From Trichobilharzia szidati (lineage: Eukaryota; Platyhelminthes; Trematoda; Strigeidida; Schistosomatidae): a DNA stretch of 64,000 nt. Position 1 is the first letter of the stretch. Each line of letters begins with the position of its first letter. This document shows positions 42,581 to 53,468 of this stretch, piece after piece. The notes beneath the pieces were generated by a model, which saw only the letters and a list, made by a program, of their open reading frames with translations, did not search any database and had not been told where the DNA came from. The stretch spans positions 5,440,354 to 5,504,353 of the forward strand of contig OX235272.1 in the NCBI GenBank assembly GCA_944472155.2. The letters run 5' to 3'. The position numbers and the translations under genes are program-made.

Positions 42581-42679
42581 AACAAGTACTCCATTGAAAA
42601 GGCTCTTTTCAGCGAAATCATCTTCGTCTTTAAATATACTGTCGCATTTACATACAGCTCTCTTTTCATAACTATGAGT

Positions 42680-44420
42680 ATTGTTCCCTCGGGTTCTTAG
42701 TGGAACAATAGGGCTTCAACTGCACGCCTCCACTTGCTTCTGCATTCTGCTCTACTTTTTACTTGCATCCATTTTAGTCCATACTGATTCAACTCCTCTT
42801 CACATGATCTCCTCCATGTCACCCTTGAATGTCCCACTCGCCGCTTCCCTTTCGGGTTCCACTCGAGCTATGGCCTGACGCGCGATATCACCCAGCGGTG
42901 GCCTCTTCAGCGAGTGTCCAATCCACCTCCACTTTCTCCTCCATATTTGCTGAGCGATTGGTTCTTGTTTTGATTGTTCCCATAGCTTCTTGTTGGTGAC
43001 TCTTTCCGGCCGTCTAACCTTCAGTATAGAACGAAGACAGTTGTTGATAAATGTCTGCAACAGGCTGTTGGAAATATTCTTTGTGACCCACTGCCAAGTT
43101 TCTGATCCGTCCGCATAGAAGAACTGACTGACTTGACGTTTGTATTGAAAATCCGAATTTCGTTGTTGATACTGAATTCAGTGACGAAGATTTCCAGATT
43201 GGTTTCAGGTTGATGAATGTGTTTCTCGCCTTCGCGATTCTCAATTTGACATCCTCGTCCGTTCCTCCTGTAGTTGAGACAATGTTCTCTAGATAACTGA
43301 ATGAAGTAACCTCTTTCAAATCCCTCCCGTTGATGTTGATTGGCGGTGGATGTTGCTGCTGCTGTTGTTGTTGTTGGTTGGTTATTTTCATAACCTCCGT
43401 CTTGTCTGTGTTCACCTGGAGTCCTGTCTTCTCCAGCTGCTTCTTCGACCAGTTTGTCGGTTTTCGCTTGTAATTCTTCGATTTTGTGTGACATCAAACA
43501 TGAATCATACACGCGCGAAATCCAGGTCTTCTAGGTTCTTCACGTCGGTCCAGGATATCCCTGTCTCCTCGTTTCCCACTGTCTGACGCATAATCCAGTC
43601 CAGTCCACCACAATTAGGAATATCATTGGTGATAATAAGCACCCTTATCTGACTCCTGTGTTTACTCCAAACGCTTCGCTGAGTTTTCCGTTGTGGATCA
43701 CCTGACATGTGCCGTTGTCGTACAGCTGTTGAATAAGGTTGATGAATACTTGGGGTACGCTGTAGTACTCGAGTAGTTTCCAAATTACTTCGCGGTCAAC
43801 TCTGTCGAAGGCCTTCTCAAAGTCTATGAAGTTGAGGTAGAGGTTTTATTGCCACTCCATGCTTTGTTCGATGATGATGCATAGAGTTGGGATTTGGTCA
43901 GAACATGATGTGCCTTTACTGAATCCAGCTTGTTCTGGTCGGAGTTCTGTATCCAGTGCGTCGTTTCTCCTCTCCAGGATGATGCGACTCAGGATTTTAC
44001 TTGGCGGTGGTCGGTTCAAGAGTCCTTTGAAGTGGTCCGCCCATTGTTTAATCTGTCTTTCTTCTTTGGTAATTGGGTTCCCTTGGCTGTCTTTTATAGG
44101 TTTCACTTGTGTTGATCTCTTCCCGGATGGAGACTTGGTTATCTGATATAGTGTCCTCAGGTCCCTTTTGCCTGCTGCCTTCTCAGCTTCAGTGGCCAGG
44201 TTGTCGTAGAATTGTCTTTTGTCCTTCCTGGCACTCTTCTTCACTTCTTTGTCCAGTGCTATGTAAGTTGAGCTCAGCGTCTCTTTCTCTTGTCCATCTT
44301 TGCATTGAATCATTTTATCTTTCACCATTCTCCTCACCTCTACTAGCTTCCAAGTGTCCGTTGAGAGCCATTCCTTGTCTTGTCTCTTCTTTCTTCCTAA
44401 AACCGTTGAACGCGTTTCGT
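42680..44420 (-). pseudogene. RTE, long copy with an internal in-frame deletion
   Basis: Minus-strand order: KSARKDKRQFYDNLATEAEK (linker before RT, about 44200-44260), RTLYQITKSPSGKR, WADHFKGLLNRPPP joined directly to SKILSRIILERRNDALD (the RT segment between is deleted), LRPEQAGFSKGTSCSDQI, NFIDFEKAF-like motif A near 43830, GGLDWIMRQT, a lesion in place of FADD (about 43510), KTGLQVNTDKTEVMKI, VTSFSYLENIVSTTGGTDED, QTFINNCLRSILKVRRPERV and RRKWRWIGHSLKRPPLGDIA, to the 3' end at about 42690. No endonuclease domain. Confidence 0.88.
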
Positions 44421-44479
44421 GTCCCTCTTTTCACAAAAGAGGATAATAACGAGAGGGATGATTTGTCACAATTATAGTT

Positions 44480-44725
44480 TTCAATAGTTGGTTTGTAAGG
44501 ACTAGATTTGTTTTTACGAAATGACCACAGATTGATATCAGTTAGCAAACCAAGAAGTACTGCGTAGCTGTTTCATCTTAGTTTGGGAATCATAGGCAGT
44601 ACGCATCCACTGATGTTGGAATCCAGGATATACCTGTTACAAGGCAAGCGAGCTAGTAGATCCATTAGCCACAGTGTCCCGTGAGTTCTTACTTCTTCCA
44701 ATTCGTGATTTAGCATGACCATCAG
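44480..44725 (-). repeat. SINE-T copy, minus
   Basis: Tail, hammerhead block (GTACTG ... GATGAAACAGCTAC ... CAGTAC on minus, core lost), then tRNA-like head remnants. It ends at a PLE fragment. Confidence 0.6.
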
Positions 44726-44727
44726 TA

Positions 44728-44853
44728 TAATTTCGTTTTATTGCTCCAGGCAGTCTCAGATGTGGGACTTCACTGGTCACGTCGCCACTAAATTGCAATT
44801 TTAGGAACAGTTGTTTCTTTTCAACGGTTGTCAGTTTCTCTTTATTATACCTT
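44728..44853 (-). pseudogene. PLE linker fragment between two SINE-T copies
   Basis: The minus strand reads RYNKEKLTTVEKKQLFLKLQ, SEVPHLRLPGAIKR, matching the linker of the PLE at 8.8-9.2 kb. Only about 40 codons remain. Confidence 0.75.
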
Positions 44854-44960
44854 GCCTTGTAACCGGAAGGTTCAGGTTTCGAACTCCAGTGGGTGTTGAC
44901 TGCCAACGATTCCCAAGCCTGGATGAAACAGCTGTTCAGTACTCCCTGGTATTCAATGGT
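44854..44960 (+). repeat. SINE-T copy, plus, 5'-truncated
   Basis: It starts inside the tRNA-like head (CCTTGTAACCGGAAGG), with box B TTCGAACTCC, then a hammerhead block with core CCAACGA and GAAACAGCTG. Confidence 0.65.
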
Positions 44961-45169
44961 TATTTAATTGTCAGTATTAATCAGTGCAGAAGAGGAACTG
45001 GATAAGAGTGATAGAGTTACGCAATAAGATGAATAACTGAATGAATGGGTTCTAATCGGGATGCCCAGAGTAACGAGGGAAATTGGGATATGACTTAGAA
45101 GTTAGAAACAATAAAGATGACACTAAAAGTTGCTGGATAATTCTAATTTGAGAACAAAAGTCGGGCAAA

Positions 45170-45860
45170 GAGATCTCTTATTTTCGTAACTTCACTTTAC
45201 AGCTTTACAGTTATTTAGTTTTAGAATAAGAAATTTAAAAGAACAATATTGTTTTCAATTAGATTACCTTCAGGCTTTACTTCAATTTACATAGATTTAT
45301 ATAAAAAACAGAAACTGATCAGTAACGGTGAGTATGTGGATAAGATAATAATAATAATGTAGTAAATGTTTTGAACGTCAGTAGTGACTATGATTATAAT
45401 GATAACAAAATGGTGATAATAAGGTTTATGCAGGTGGTGATAAGAATAACGAAGGTAGTAATATGTGTGTGTATTTGTAGACAATTCAGTAAATAAATAA
45501 ATTAGGTTAAATCATAAAAGTTACTTAATATTGAAGGTGAAGTGGACAGATAATCAGAGTTTAAATAAACATCATAAAAGCACGAAGGAAATGGAAAATG
45601 AGAAAGGGCCGGGTGTTTTAATTAGAGTTTACCCAAGCAAGCAAGGGAGAGACAAAGGTAGAACGAACTTCTTTTTTATGCAAAGACTGGGATTATTCTC
45701 TCACATAATGTGTAAAAGGACTGATTCGAATTCCATTCAAAAGGTTCGATGGAATTCGACTTGGTGATCGGTGTCAATCAAATCAGTCAAAATAGGACTT
45801 CTTATAGGTTTTATTTGGCCTTTTCCGAACCATGAAGGAAGACGCTCCTTAGTACCTTAG
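45170..45860 (-). pseudogene. PLE C-terminal end, 3' UTR and pLTR
   Basis: Minus strand: LPSWFGKGQIKPIRSPIL (about 45800-45835), decayed LIDTDHQVEF, NNPSLCIKKKFVLPLSLPCL (about 45635-45700). The 3' UTR is homologous to 9.6-9.9 kb, and the pLTR at about 45245-45290 has AAGC CTGAAGG ... GAAA ACAATATTGTTC: a class 2 hammerhead with A9 changed to G. Confidence 0.78.
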
Positions 45861-45904
45861 TCCACCTCTATTTTATTCTGCATATTTGTTGAGCTTTGGA
45901 TTAT

Positions 45905-46842
45905 TGACTAACTTGCTTATTATCACCGATGATATTTTCAATTTTTGTGGACTAGATTATGCAGACGACTGTGCGTGATGAGCAAGAAGAGAGGGATACA
46001 ATAGACCGATAAGAAGGCTCTAGAAGATCAGGACTTCATGGAAGATTTATGTTTAATGTCACATAAACTGGAAGATCTACCGGTGCGAACCCACAGGTTG
46101 GCAGAAGAGGCTGGTGGCAAATAATAGACCTCAAGTGAACATATAGAAGACACAGGTGGTGAACACAATCGACCAACAAAAGAGAGCACCAATCGCCATC
46201 AACGGAGGAATTTTTAAGAGGTCATTTCCTTCACTTATCTAGACAGCACCGCTCTAACTACAGGCAGCTTGAATGATGAAGATATCAAAGCTAGAGTCGT
46301 AAAGGCAAAGCAGACATTCATCATTCCGAATTCACTATGGAAATCCTCCGCACTCATCATAGACAACAAAACTAGGATTTTCAACACCAGTTTTAATTCA
46401 TATCTTCTAAATGGGTCAGAAACTTTGTGATTGCGTCACAGAAAGCACTTCTAACAAGTTACTTCGGACTTCTATCAACAGATGCCTAATCTGGTTCCAT
46501 ATTGAAGATCAAATTGCCAGGAACAATTAGGAACAAACCACTGGTGACGCACCAACCAAGAACCTGTTGTTCAACAAATATATCTATGAAATTAGAGATA
46601 GATTGGAGACATGCCGAAGCGACTGCCGAATAACTTCCCGCACCAGGACATCACTCGAGTGGAACCCCAATGTGACATAACTGGTTTGGCGTCCAAAAGT
46701 GACATGGAGGAGATCTTCTGAGGAGGGGACGAGAATTTGTAGACAATCCTTGAGCCGACTCAAGACGACTGCAGAGAGGAGAACAACGTACAGTTGAATC
46801 TCTTTTTTCTACTAGGGACCTAAGGGAATAATAATAATGTAG
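45905..46842 (+). pseudogene. RTE, degenerate 3' half
   Basis: Plus strand: ALEDQDFMEDLCLMSHKLED (FADD changed), TEVVNTI, TTGSLNDEDIKARVVKAKQT, NKTRIFNTSFNSYLLNGSET, and the 3' end GTTGAATCTC...TACTAGGGACCTAAGGGAATAATAATAAT. A tiny opposite RTE piece (45858-45900) precedes it. Confidence 0.75.
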
Positions 46843-47255
46843 GTTACCGGTTCGTTTTCGGTGACTTCAGGTATTACCATTAGTATGCATAACGCATTGA
46901 AAGTAGCTTTTTTTTCTGTGGCATTTATTACCTTCCTACAATCGCTCAATAAGTTAATTATAGGTAAACAGTAAATCTCTGACTTCTTAACGTTCGTTCG
47001 GAATTAGGCATATTTAGGGAGACATTTTAAGCTTGAAGACAAGAAATATGCAAAATGAAACTGAATGATAAAGAGAACCGTTACATGAATTTTACTGTCA
47101 AATACTTTAATTGGAATGCCCAGTAATAAATGATAGGAAGAATCCTATGACTCAAAGCACAAGCTGACTAACCAATGGCTCATCATTGCAAATAAGTTTA
47201 TAGCTGGTAAGGCAATCAATTTTTAAGTGTACTGCGTCGACTGCATCCAATAGAA
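46843..47255. other. Unassigned sequence
   Basis: Nothing recognised. Confidence 0.3.
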
Positions 47256-47257
47256 TT

Positions 47258-47370
47258 TATCCACTTCATTTATCTACGCAGCATCTTTTCAACTTAAGGA
47301 GACACGGGTGAGTATGTCAAAGCCATTCAGGTTGGCGAAAGTCAGATAGGTATTCATCACTGTGTATTTC
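47258..47370 (+). pseudogene. RTE scrap
   Basis: Reads as a broken FTYLRSIFST-GDTGEYVKA block of the RTE linker. Confidence 0.45.
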
Positions 47371-47479
47371 TACAGACCGAAAGAGACTAGTTTTGGTGTT
47401 GAATTCAGGAAACCGATCTTTGCGTCCTGCAGTATAGCTGACCGAAACTTACTTGATTCACTCACGGACACAAAATGTT

Positions 47480-48600
47480 CGAAAGACAGGAAAATGACAG
47501 TTATTCACGGTAAGATTTGTATAATTTTCAACAGTGTGTCTAGGCAGCTATACAGACATGGCAACTTTCTAAGCAACAAAACAAGCACTTATTAACAGGT
47601 AGAATTTTTCCAACAATGTGGGATTAAAAACTCTGTCCACACGAATCACAGGCCAACACATAATGCAGACAGTCCAAAACCAGAATGACACTGATTGACT
47701 CAAACAAAGTCACTTGGCGAAACAATACCTTATTGGTATCATCAAACAACCNNNNNNNNNNNNNNNNNNNNNNNNNNNNNNNNNNNNNNNNNNNNNNNNN
47801 NNNNNNNNNNNNNNNNNNNNNNNNNNNNNNNNNNNNNNNNNNNNNNNNNNNNNNNNNNNNNNNNNNNNNNNNNNNNNNNNNNNNNNNNNNNNNNNNNNNN
47901 NNNNNNNNNNNNNNNNNNNNNNNNNNNNNNNNNNNNNNNNNNNNNNNNNNNNNNNNNNNNNNNNNNNNNNNNNNNNNNNNNNNNNNNNNNNNNNNNNNNN
48001 NNNNNNNNNNNNNNNNNNNNNNNNNNNNNNNNNNNNNNNNNNNNNNNNNNNNNNNNNNNNNNNNNNNNNNNNNNNNNNNNNNNNNNNNNNNNNNNNNNNN
48101 NNNNNNNNNNNNNNNNNNNNNNNNNNNNNNNNNNNNNNNNNNNNNNNNNNNNNNNNNNNNNNNNNNNNNNNNNNNNNNNNNNNNNNNNNNNNNNNNNNNN
48201 NNNNNNNNNNNNNNNNNNNNNNNNNNNNNNNNNNNNNNNNNNNNNNTACAATTAATTTTGTAAGTGGTATTAATTTTATCTACTTTATCTGTTGGATCTT
48301 TCGGTTTGCATACTGTCAAATGAAGTATTTGTGCTGGCTGGCTTGTGTGCTATATCTACATAAAACGGTTTCAGTATTCTAGTTGTTATTTCAGAGATAT
48401 TTTTCATGTATGGGAGGATGAATTATCTTGTGGTCTTTGATGATGGTTTCTTGTTGGTGTTGTGACTCGATTTTAAACACTTTTTGATGAAATTTTGTGC
48501 GAATGTCCATTCTTTTCGAAGACCTTTTGTGGGTATTTTTCTTCGATTCTTTTCAACTTTGGAGTGCTACAGTGTGTTTTGACTCTTTTAAACAATGTCT
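47480..48600 (-). pseudogene. Penelope-like element, second lineage, around the gap
   Basis: Before the gap (minus strand): an MKNISEITTRILKPFYVDIA stretch (about 48360-48420), PTDKVDKINTTYKINC (about 48247-48296), the start of a GIY-YIG domain of the CxxC type. After the gap: LFDDTNKVLFRQVTLFES, with a C-terminal tail. The GIY-YIG centre lies in the gap. Shifts are present. Confidence 0.7.
47752..48246. other. Assembly gap (495 N)
   Basis: A run of N inside the PLE GIY-YIG domain. Frames across it are artefacts. Confidence 0.99.
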
Positions 48601-48904
48601 GCACACAGTGTCTTTTGTGACTGTTTAACACTATCTAATATGTATAGTTGTATATATTGTTTGATTTTCATACCCAAATTGACCCAAGTCAGTGAGTCTA
48701 TGGTTTCGATATAATTTTTTAAAAATATATTTGACTGTGATACTACTGCTACGGTTTTTTGTTGTTGTTGTCGCTGCGCTTCCCGATGTGAATTTTTATC
48801 CTCTTGCTGGTATTGTCCTGATTGTTTTATTCCTTGTTTTCCTAATTCTAAGGGGAGCAACCTATAAATTCACTTCTCTGTAAACTATATATACATGTAA
48901 TAAC

Positions 48905-48968
48905 TCTCTCCTCAGAAGTGAGGCTAGCAACCCCGCCCTGTAAAAAAAAGTTGCTATAGGAACTTCAG
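48905..48968 (+). repeat. SINE-A scrap
   Basis: GAGGCTAGCAACCCCGCCCT and AGGAACTTCAG match the SINE-A body. Confidence 0.45.
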
Positions 48969-49044
48969 CACAATTAGTCTCCTTGCTTGTAAAGAGTCCT
49001 GCAGAAATACAATGTGGCTTAGGAGTATTATTCCCCTATCTAGC

Positions 49045-49270
49045 TCGCTCCAACCTGACTGACTTTGATATCCTCATCCTTGCCCCCTGTAGTGGGAAAA
49101 ATCTTACCTAGACAAATGAAAGATACGAATTTCTTTAGATTCCTCCCAATGATGGTGATTGGTATTTTTTGTTGCTGTTGCTGTTCGGTGGGACATCTTC
49201 AACACTTGTGTTCACCCCTCCCGTGTTCCCTTGAAAGTCCAGTTTTATCTGGCTATTCTATTATTTTGGT
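49045..49270 (-). pseudogene. RTE fragment
   Basis: The minus strand shows a decayed linker: GVNTSVEDVP, an NxN-rich stretch, NLKKFVSFICLGKIFPTTGG-like and DEDIKV blocks. Confidence 0.55.
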
Positions 49271-49274
49271 TTGT

Positions 49275-49785
49275 GAATCTTTGTGTTTATACTGTATGAC
49301 AAGAAACAATCGCCAAAAGTTTTGTCCTCTGATAATTTACTATAAGGATTATCATGATTTCTCAATCAAAGAGAAAGGTATGTTTTCCAGGTAAATCAAC
49401 ATTGAAAAACAGAACAGCAACTAGTCCAATATTTAGTACCTTTTTGAAAGAATTTATTAACATTAGATGCATTTTTACTCTGCATTTATGTAAATAACTT
49501 TTTTTCGTAAACATGGATAAAGTATTGATCAAAGTTGTCAATCAGGTGTGTCATTACAAATAAAAAGTTCATGGGGTCTAAAACCTCATGACTCCTGATC
49601 TAGGATGAGAAAGAGATGTGCAACACTCCTCGATTTCCTTATTCTACGTGAATTATGAGTTCCAGATTTTTCTGGCATACTCTGACCTATTTACAATGGG
49701 TGCAACTTTATGTTTCGAATCACGATGAGATTGAAAGCATCTTCAAATCTACTGAAAAGTTTGAATACAGAAAAAACAACAGTGG
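49275..49785. other. Unassigned sequence
   Basis: Nothing recognised. Confidence 0.3.
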
Positions 49786-49789
49786 TTTT

Positions 49790-50000
49790 ATGCTGAATCT
49801 AAATGGTACCATCATTGTTTATTTCGTTGGCTTCTCATCAACTGCTTTCAGCCCAATGTTATTATTAAGTATATTTGCAGAAACTATTTTAACATACTTG
49901 CACAGAGTTCATTTTAAACAAAAATCAATCGATCAATATATGCATACAATAATAATATATACAATAATAAACAGTTTATTCCGAACAATAATGATCATAC
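49790..50000 (-). repeat. PLE pLTR, class 1
   Basis: Minus strand: GCAG TTGATGA GAAGCCAAC GAAAT AAACAATG (core at 49835-49841; C3 changed to T). It lies downstream of a minus-strand PLE end and is inverted relative to the pLTR at 50.47 kb. Confidence 0.65.
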
Positions 50001-50044
50001 ACGATGGAGACGTTCAAAACTACGTCATCAGATGAAAGAGAGGG

Positions 50045-50400
50045 TGAAAATATCCAGTTACCAGGACAAGGAAAGACTGAAAACTGTTTCTTCTTGAACG
50101 CATAAATTGGGTTTCAGGCACTTGATTGAGATCGCCTTGGCAAACTTGAGGAGAATTGAACTCTTTTGCCTAGTGATAATTCTGAACGATTATGCGACGT
50201 CCACCTCATGGCCCGTGTCAAGCAGATACCTGACGACAGCACACTGTTTAAAGTATTTGTTCCCTTTAGACATAGGCTTTTTTGGTACATGTCCAGAAAA
50301 TCTGAGGTGTGCCCTTCTTTCTGTTCTTCCAATGTAACTGCTCACGTAGATATATGTGAATTTTTACATACATTTGGAGTTAACATGAGAAGGATATCTG
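50045..50400 (-). pseudogene. PLE GIY-YIG C-terminal part
   Basis: Minus strand: FTYIYVSSYIGRTERRAHLR (GIY-YIG, cysteines lost), FSGHVPKK, YLLDTGHEVDV, a stop, then LLKFAKAISIKCLKPNLCVQ and LSLSW. 5'-truncated just before the domain. Confidence 0.82.
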
Positions 50401-50439
50401 TCGATATTTGATTGCACCAAAGAGCAAGTTTGTTAAACT

Positions 50440-50580
50440 TGTTTCTGTAGATATACTTAATAATGACTTTGGCCTGTAAGCAGCTGAGGTGATGAGAAGT
50501 CGACGAAATAAACAATGATGGTACTACTTTATTCAGCATAAAACCACTGTTGTTCTTGCTTTACGCAAATTCAATAAGGA
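50440..50580 (+). repeat. PLE pLTR, class 1, plus orientation
   Basis: GTAAGCAG CTGAGGTGATGA GAAGTCGAC GAAATAAACAATG, then CACTGTTGTTCTTGC. The hammerhead core has an insertion. Together with 49.79-50.0 kb it forms an inverted pLTR pair around the PLE fragment. Confidence 0.65.
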
Positions 50581-50584
50581 GAAT

Positions 50585-51180
50585 AAATGTATGGAACTAC
50601 TGAAAAGTTCTGTTGGCTTCCGACGATGCACTCTTTCTGACCATTGAAGCTTGTCATTAGCGGACGCATTTACAACTTTCAAATATTTGATTATTTCTCA
50701 CCTTTCAGTTGGTTTTCGCGATATAATGCTCATTAAGTATCCTATAAGAGCAATATCAAGTTCGTTAAGTGAATGAAATGTGACACTGAGTGTCTAAGGT
50801 GGATGCTCATATACAGGCGTTATAAAATAATTCAAATATAATCTTATGTCTGAATAAACTGAATTAGTCATCTGAGAAATATGATATCGAATTGTTATTA
50901 TTATTATGTTATTCAATCCCTATAGAATAAAAACTCATAAATGGCTTTCTTAATCAGATTTCCCGTCTATTCTACAATATCTCTGTATGACCTGAAGAAA
51001 AGTAAGAAGAATAATTTGTTTAACTTGTATCACTGAGTGAGCTCTAAATTTCAGGTCAAGGGCATGAAAAACAGTGGTTGAAGTGGTCTAATAAAGTAGT
51101 TAGAGTATATGAAGGATAATCGACTTAGGAACATATAGAAAATAAAAGCAAGGGGTATAGCTTTCCCTTATTATCATTTA
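50585..51180. other. Unassigned sequence
   Basis: Mostly unrecognised. A short ATTATTATTAT ... CCCTATAGAAT string at 50897-50932 may be an RTE 3'-end scrap. Confidence 0.3.
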
Positions 51181-51182
51181 TC

Positions 51183-51845
51183 ATTATTCCCTTGCGTTCC
51201 GAGTGGAACATAAAGCTGGCTTCAACAACACATCTCCACTTTGTTCTGTTTTCTGCCGTCCTTTTCAGCTGGTTACCTCCACGATTGACCAAACTCTCTC
51301 ATCTCTTTCTCACACTATCTCCTCTATGTCACTGTAGGACGACCTGCTCGTCGCTTCCCGGTTTGGGTTCTATTTGAGGGTGTGCCTGGTGTGCAGTGTC
51401 ATTCGGTGGCCTCCTCAATGTATGCCCGGTAAACCCATCTCCATTTTCTCCTGCATATTTGTTGAGCGATCGGCTCGTGCTAGTTGGTTTGCTCCCATAA
51501 TTTCTTGTTGCTTATTCTTTCTGGCCATTTGATCTTGAGTATGGAGCCAGCCAGAGAAGGCAGCTGTTGATGAAAGTCTGCAACAGGCTGTTGGAAATCC
51601 TTTTCGTGACACGCAGTGCAAGTTTCTCAACAGTATAGAAGGACCGATTTCACATTGGTGTTGAAAATGCGATTCTTGTTCCGTATGCTGAGTGCGGAGG
51701 ATTTCCAAACTGGTTTCAGATTGATGAAGGCGTATCTGGCCTTTCCGAATCTGACTTTGACATCTTCGTCCGTTGGCTTCCCAGATAAATGAAGGAGGCA
51801 ACCTCTGTTAAATCTCTTCCGTTGATGGTGATTGGTGCTAGTTGT
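51183..51845 (-). pseudogene. RTE C-terminal part and 3' end
   Basis: Minus strand: SFIWEA near the TSFTYLG block, DEDVKVRFGKARYAFIN and LKPVWKSSALSI (in shifted frames), QMARKNKQQEIMG, QEKMEMGLPGIH, and the 3' end at about 51185-51215. Confidence 0.75.
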
Positions 51846-51884
51846 TGGATAAATCTAACATAAATTACAAATACGACATCTCCA

Positions 51885-52600
51885 AGATGTAATTTGTAGG
51901 GATTGGATTTGTTTCAAGTGTGATCAAAAATCGATATCAGTTAGAGAACAGCTGTTTTATCCTAATTTCGAACTCATCAGAAGCATGCATCTACCACCCG
52001 GGGTTCTAATCCTCTACCCTCTGGTTACAGGGTAACCTCATCGACCATCCAGTGACTGGGAGTCAACTCAATGGCGAGTCCATGAATTCTAACTTCTGCC
52101 AGTTCATCCATCTAGTCGGGAGTGGGAACAGCTACTCACCGATGATACTGCCTGGTGGTCGCGCTAAAACCACGAATTGGGAGAAGTTAGAATTCAAGGT
52201 TTATCCATTGAATCGGATTCCGGTGGCTGAATGGTCTACGACCTTGACTTGTGAATCGAAAGCCATGGGTTTGAACCTTGGTGGTGGGTGAGCTGACGTC
52301 GTTTATAGAACTACTGGATAACCTATGAGTACTGGACAACTGTTTCGTCCTAGTTTGCGATTCTCCACCGGCACACTGCCACTGGGATTCGAACACGAGA
52401 CCTCCCAGTCTAAGAGCTCTCTTTGTAACCGGAAGGTCCTGTTTTCGAAACCCAATGGGTGAATACCGCTGAAGAATCGCAAACTAGACCGAAACAGCTG
52501 TCCAAAACTCCTAGGTTCTCCAATGGTTCACTAACTGATGTCGGCTCATGATGAAATCCTGTAACCAACCAAACCCCTGCAAACCAACATCTGAATGCAT
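51885..52600. repeat. Cluster of about four SINE-T segments in alternating orientation
   Basis: Approximate segments are 51885-52170 (minus), 52175-52305 (plus, tRNA-like head GGTGGCTGAATGG and GGGTTTGAACC), 52310-52415 (minus, hammerhead block) and 52420-52600 (plus, head from TTGTAACCGG). Two carry an exact CTGANGA core (minus 51974-51980, plus 52469-52475). Confidence 0.65.
52463..52508 (+). ncRNA. Hammerhead motif, conserved core, weak stem II
   Basis: Core CTGAAGA (52469-52475), GAAA (52491-52494), stem III CAG/CTG and cleavage triplet GTC ending at 52502 are all present. Stem II (ATC/GAC) has one mismatch and stem I is poor, so activity is doubtful. Confidence 0.45.
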
Positions 52601-52829
52601 ATTATTTTGTATAATAATATGCTGATTAGATACTGGTTGGATAAAGTGTAACATTGCTTAGTAAGTGATACATCTCACTTGGAATACTGTAATTGGAAAT
52701 ATTTTTAAAATATGACTGAAGAAGTTTGGGCAACATAAATGGAGTAATGTACGTCTCTGAATTTTGATCTGGATTTCTAGCGGTAATGCTAAGTCAGTGC
52801 CTCTAAATGATTCGGAGATTTGGTGAGCT

Positions 52830-53205
52830 TGCCACCGTAAACACTTCCAACAGGCTGCTGTAGACTTCCACGAACAACTGCCTTGGCCGTTTATTGAAGA
52901 TTTGATAGGCTGTCAGAAGGGATGAGAAACAGGTCACTCTGGTAGTCAGTTAACTAGCTTTTAACAAGTCACTGAAAACGCATGCAGAAGGCAATAGAGA
53001 TGGAAGAGATCTTCAGATGACATCATATGCCACATCTTCTGGTGGATCCTGAATACGAAGAGATAAGCTGGGCGTGAATCCGAGGGTGCAACATGTAAGG
53101 TTATATGAGGAAGAAGTGAAAGTACTGCAGCAGTCATTGAGCCAGCTGAATGTGGCAGCCGAAAATCTAGTGATGTAGAGAGGGAACATAGGGGCCATTC
53201 TAAGT
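52830..53205 (+). pseudogene. RTE C-terminal fragment, very decayed
   Basis: Shifted traces of NTSNRLL-TSTNNCL, WSVIEDXI--RNEKQVTL, WWILNTKR-AGRESEGATC, ending GAAAATCTAGTG...GGGAACATAGGGGCC. Low similarity. Confidence 0.45.
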
Positions 53206-53289
53206 AGGTTTCCTATGGAATAACTTGTTTAAGGTTTCATCGGGTCTTCTTGTTAGTTTTACTTCAAGAAAGATAGTTTTGGATTCTTT

Positions 53290-53468
53290 TTCCATTTTAC
53301 CTTTAGGCATAAATCGGACCTAAACAAAATGGTTGGCTCTCACGAGGTGTGCAACATAGATGGCACTGAAATAGAAACCAAGTCGGAAATTAAATACCTA
53401 GGCGTCATTCTATCTGCTGATCTTTCCTGGTCGTTTCATATCTTGGCGATTTCTAAGAAAATATTCCG
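53290..53468 (+). pseudogene. CR1-like LINE copy C, left part (split by RTE)
   Basis: Reads VCNIDGTEIETKSEIKYLGV, ILSADLSWS, ILAISKKIF, the GVxLSxDLxW block downstream of the RT palm in CR1/jockey-type LINEs. The frame continues across the RTE insertion into the right part at 54942. Confidence 0.8.

Noticed and set aside
48588..48860. 90-codon minus-strand frame with a Gln-rich part
   Set aside because: No family recognised; it sits upstream of a decayed PLE and is probably UTR or chance.
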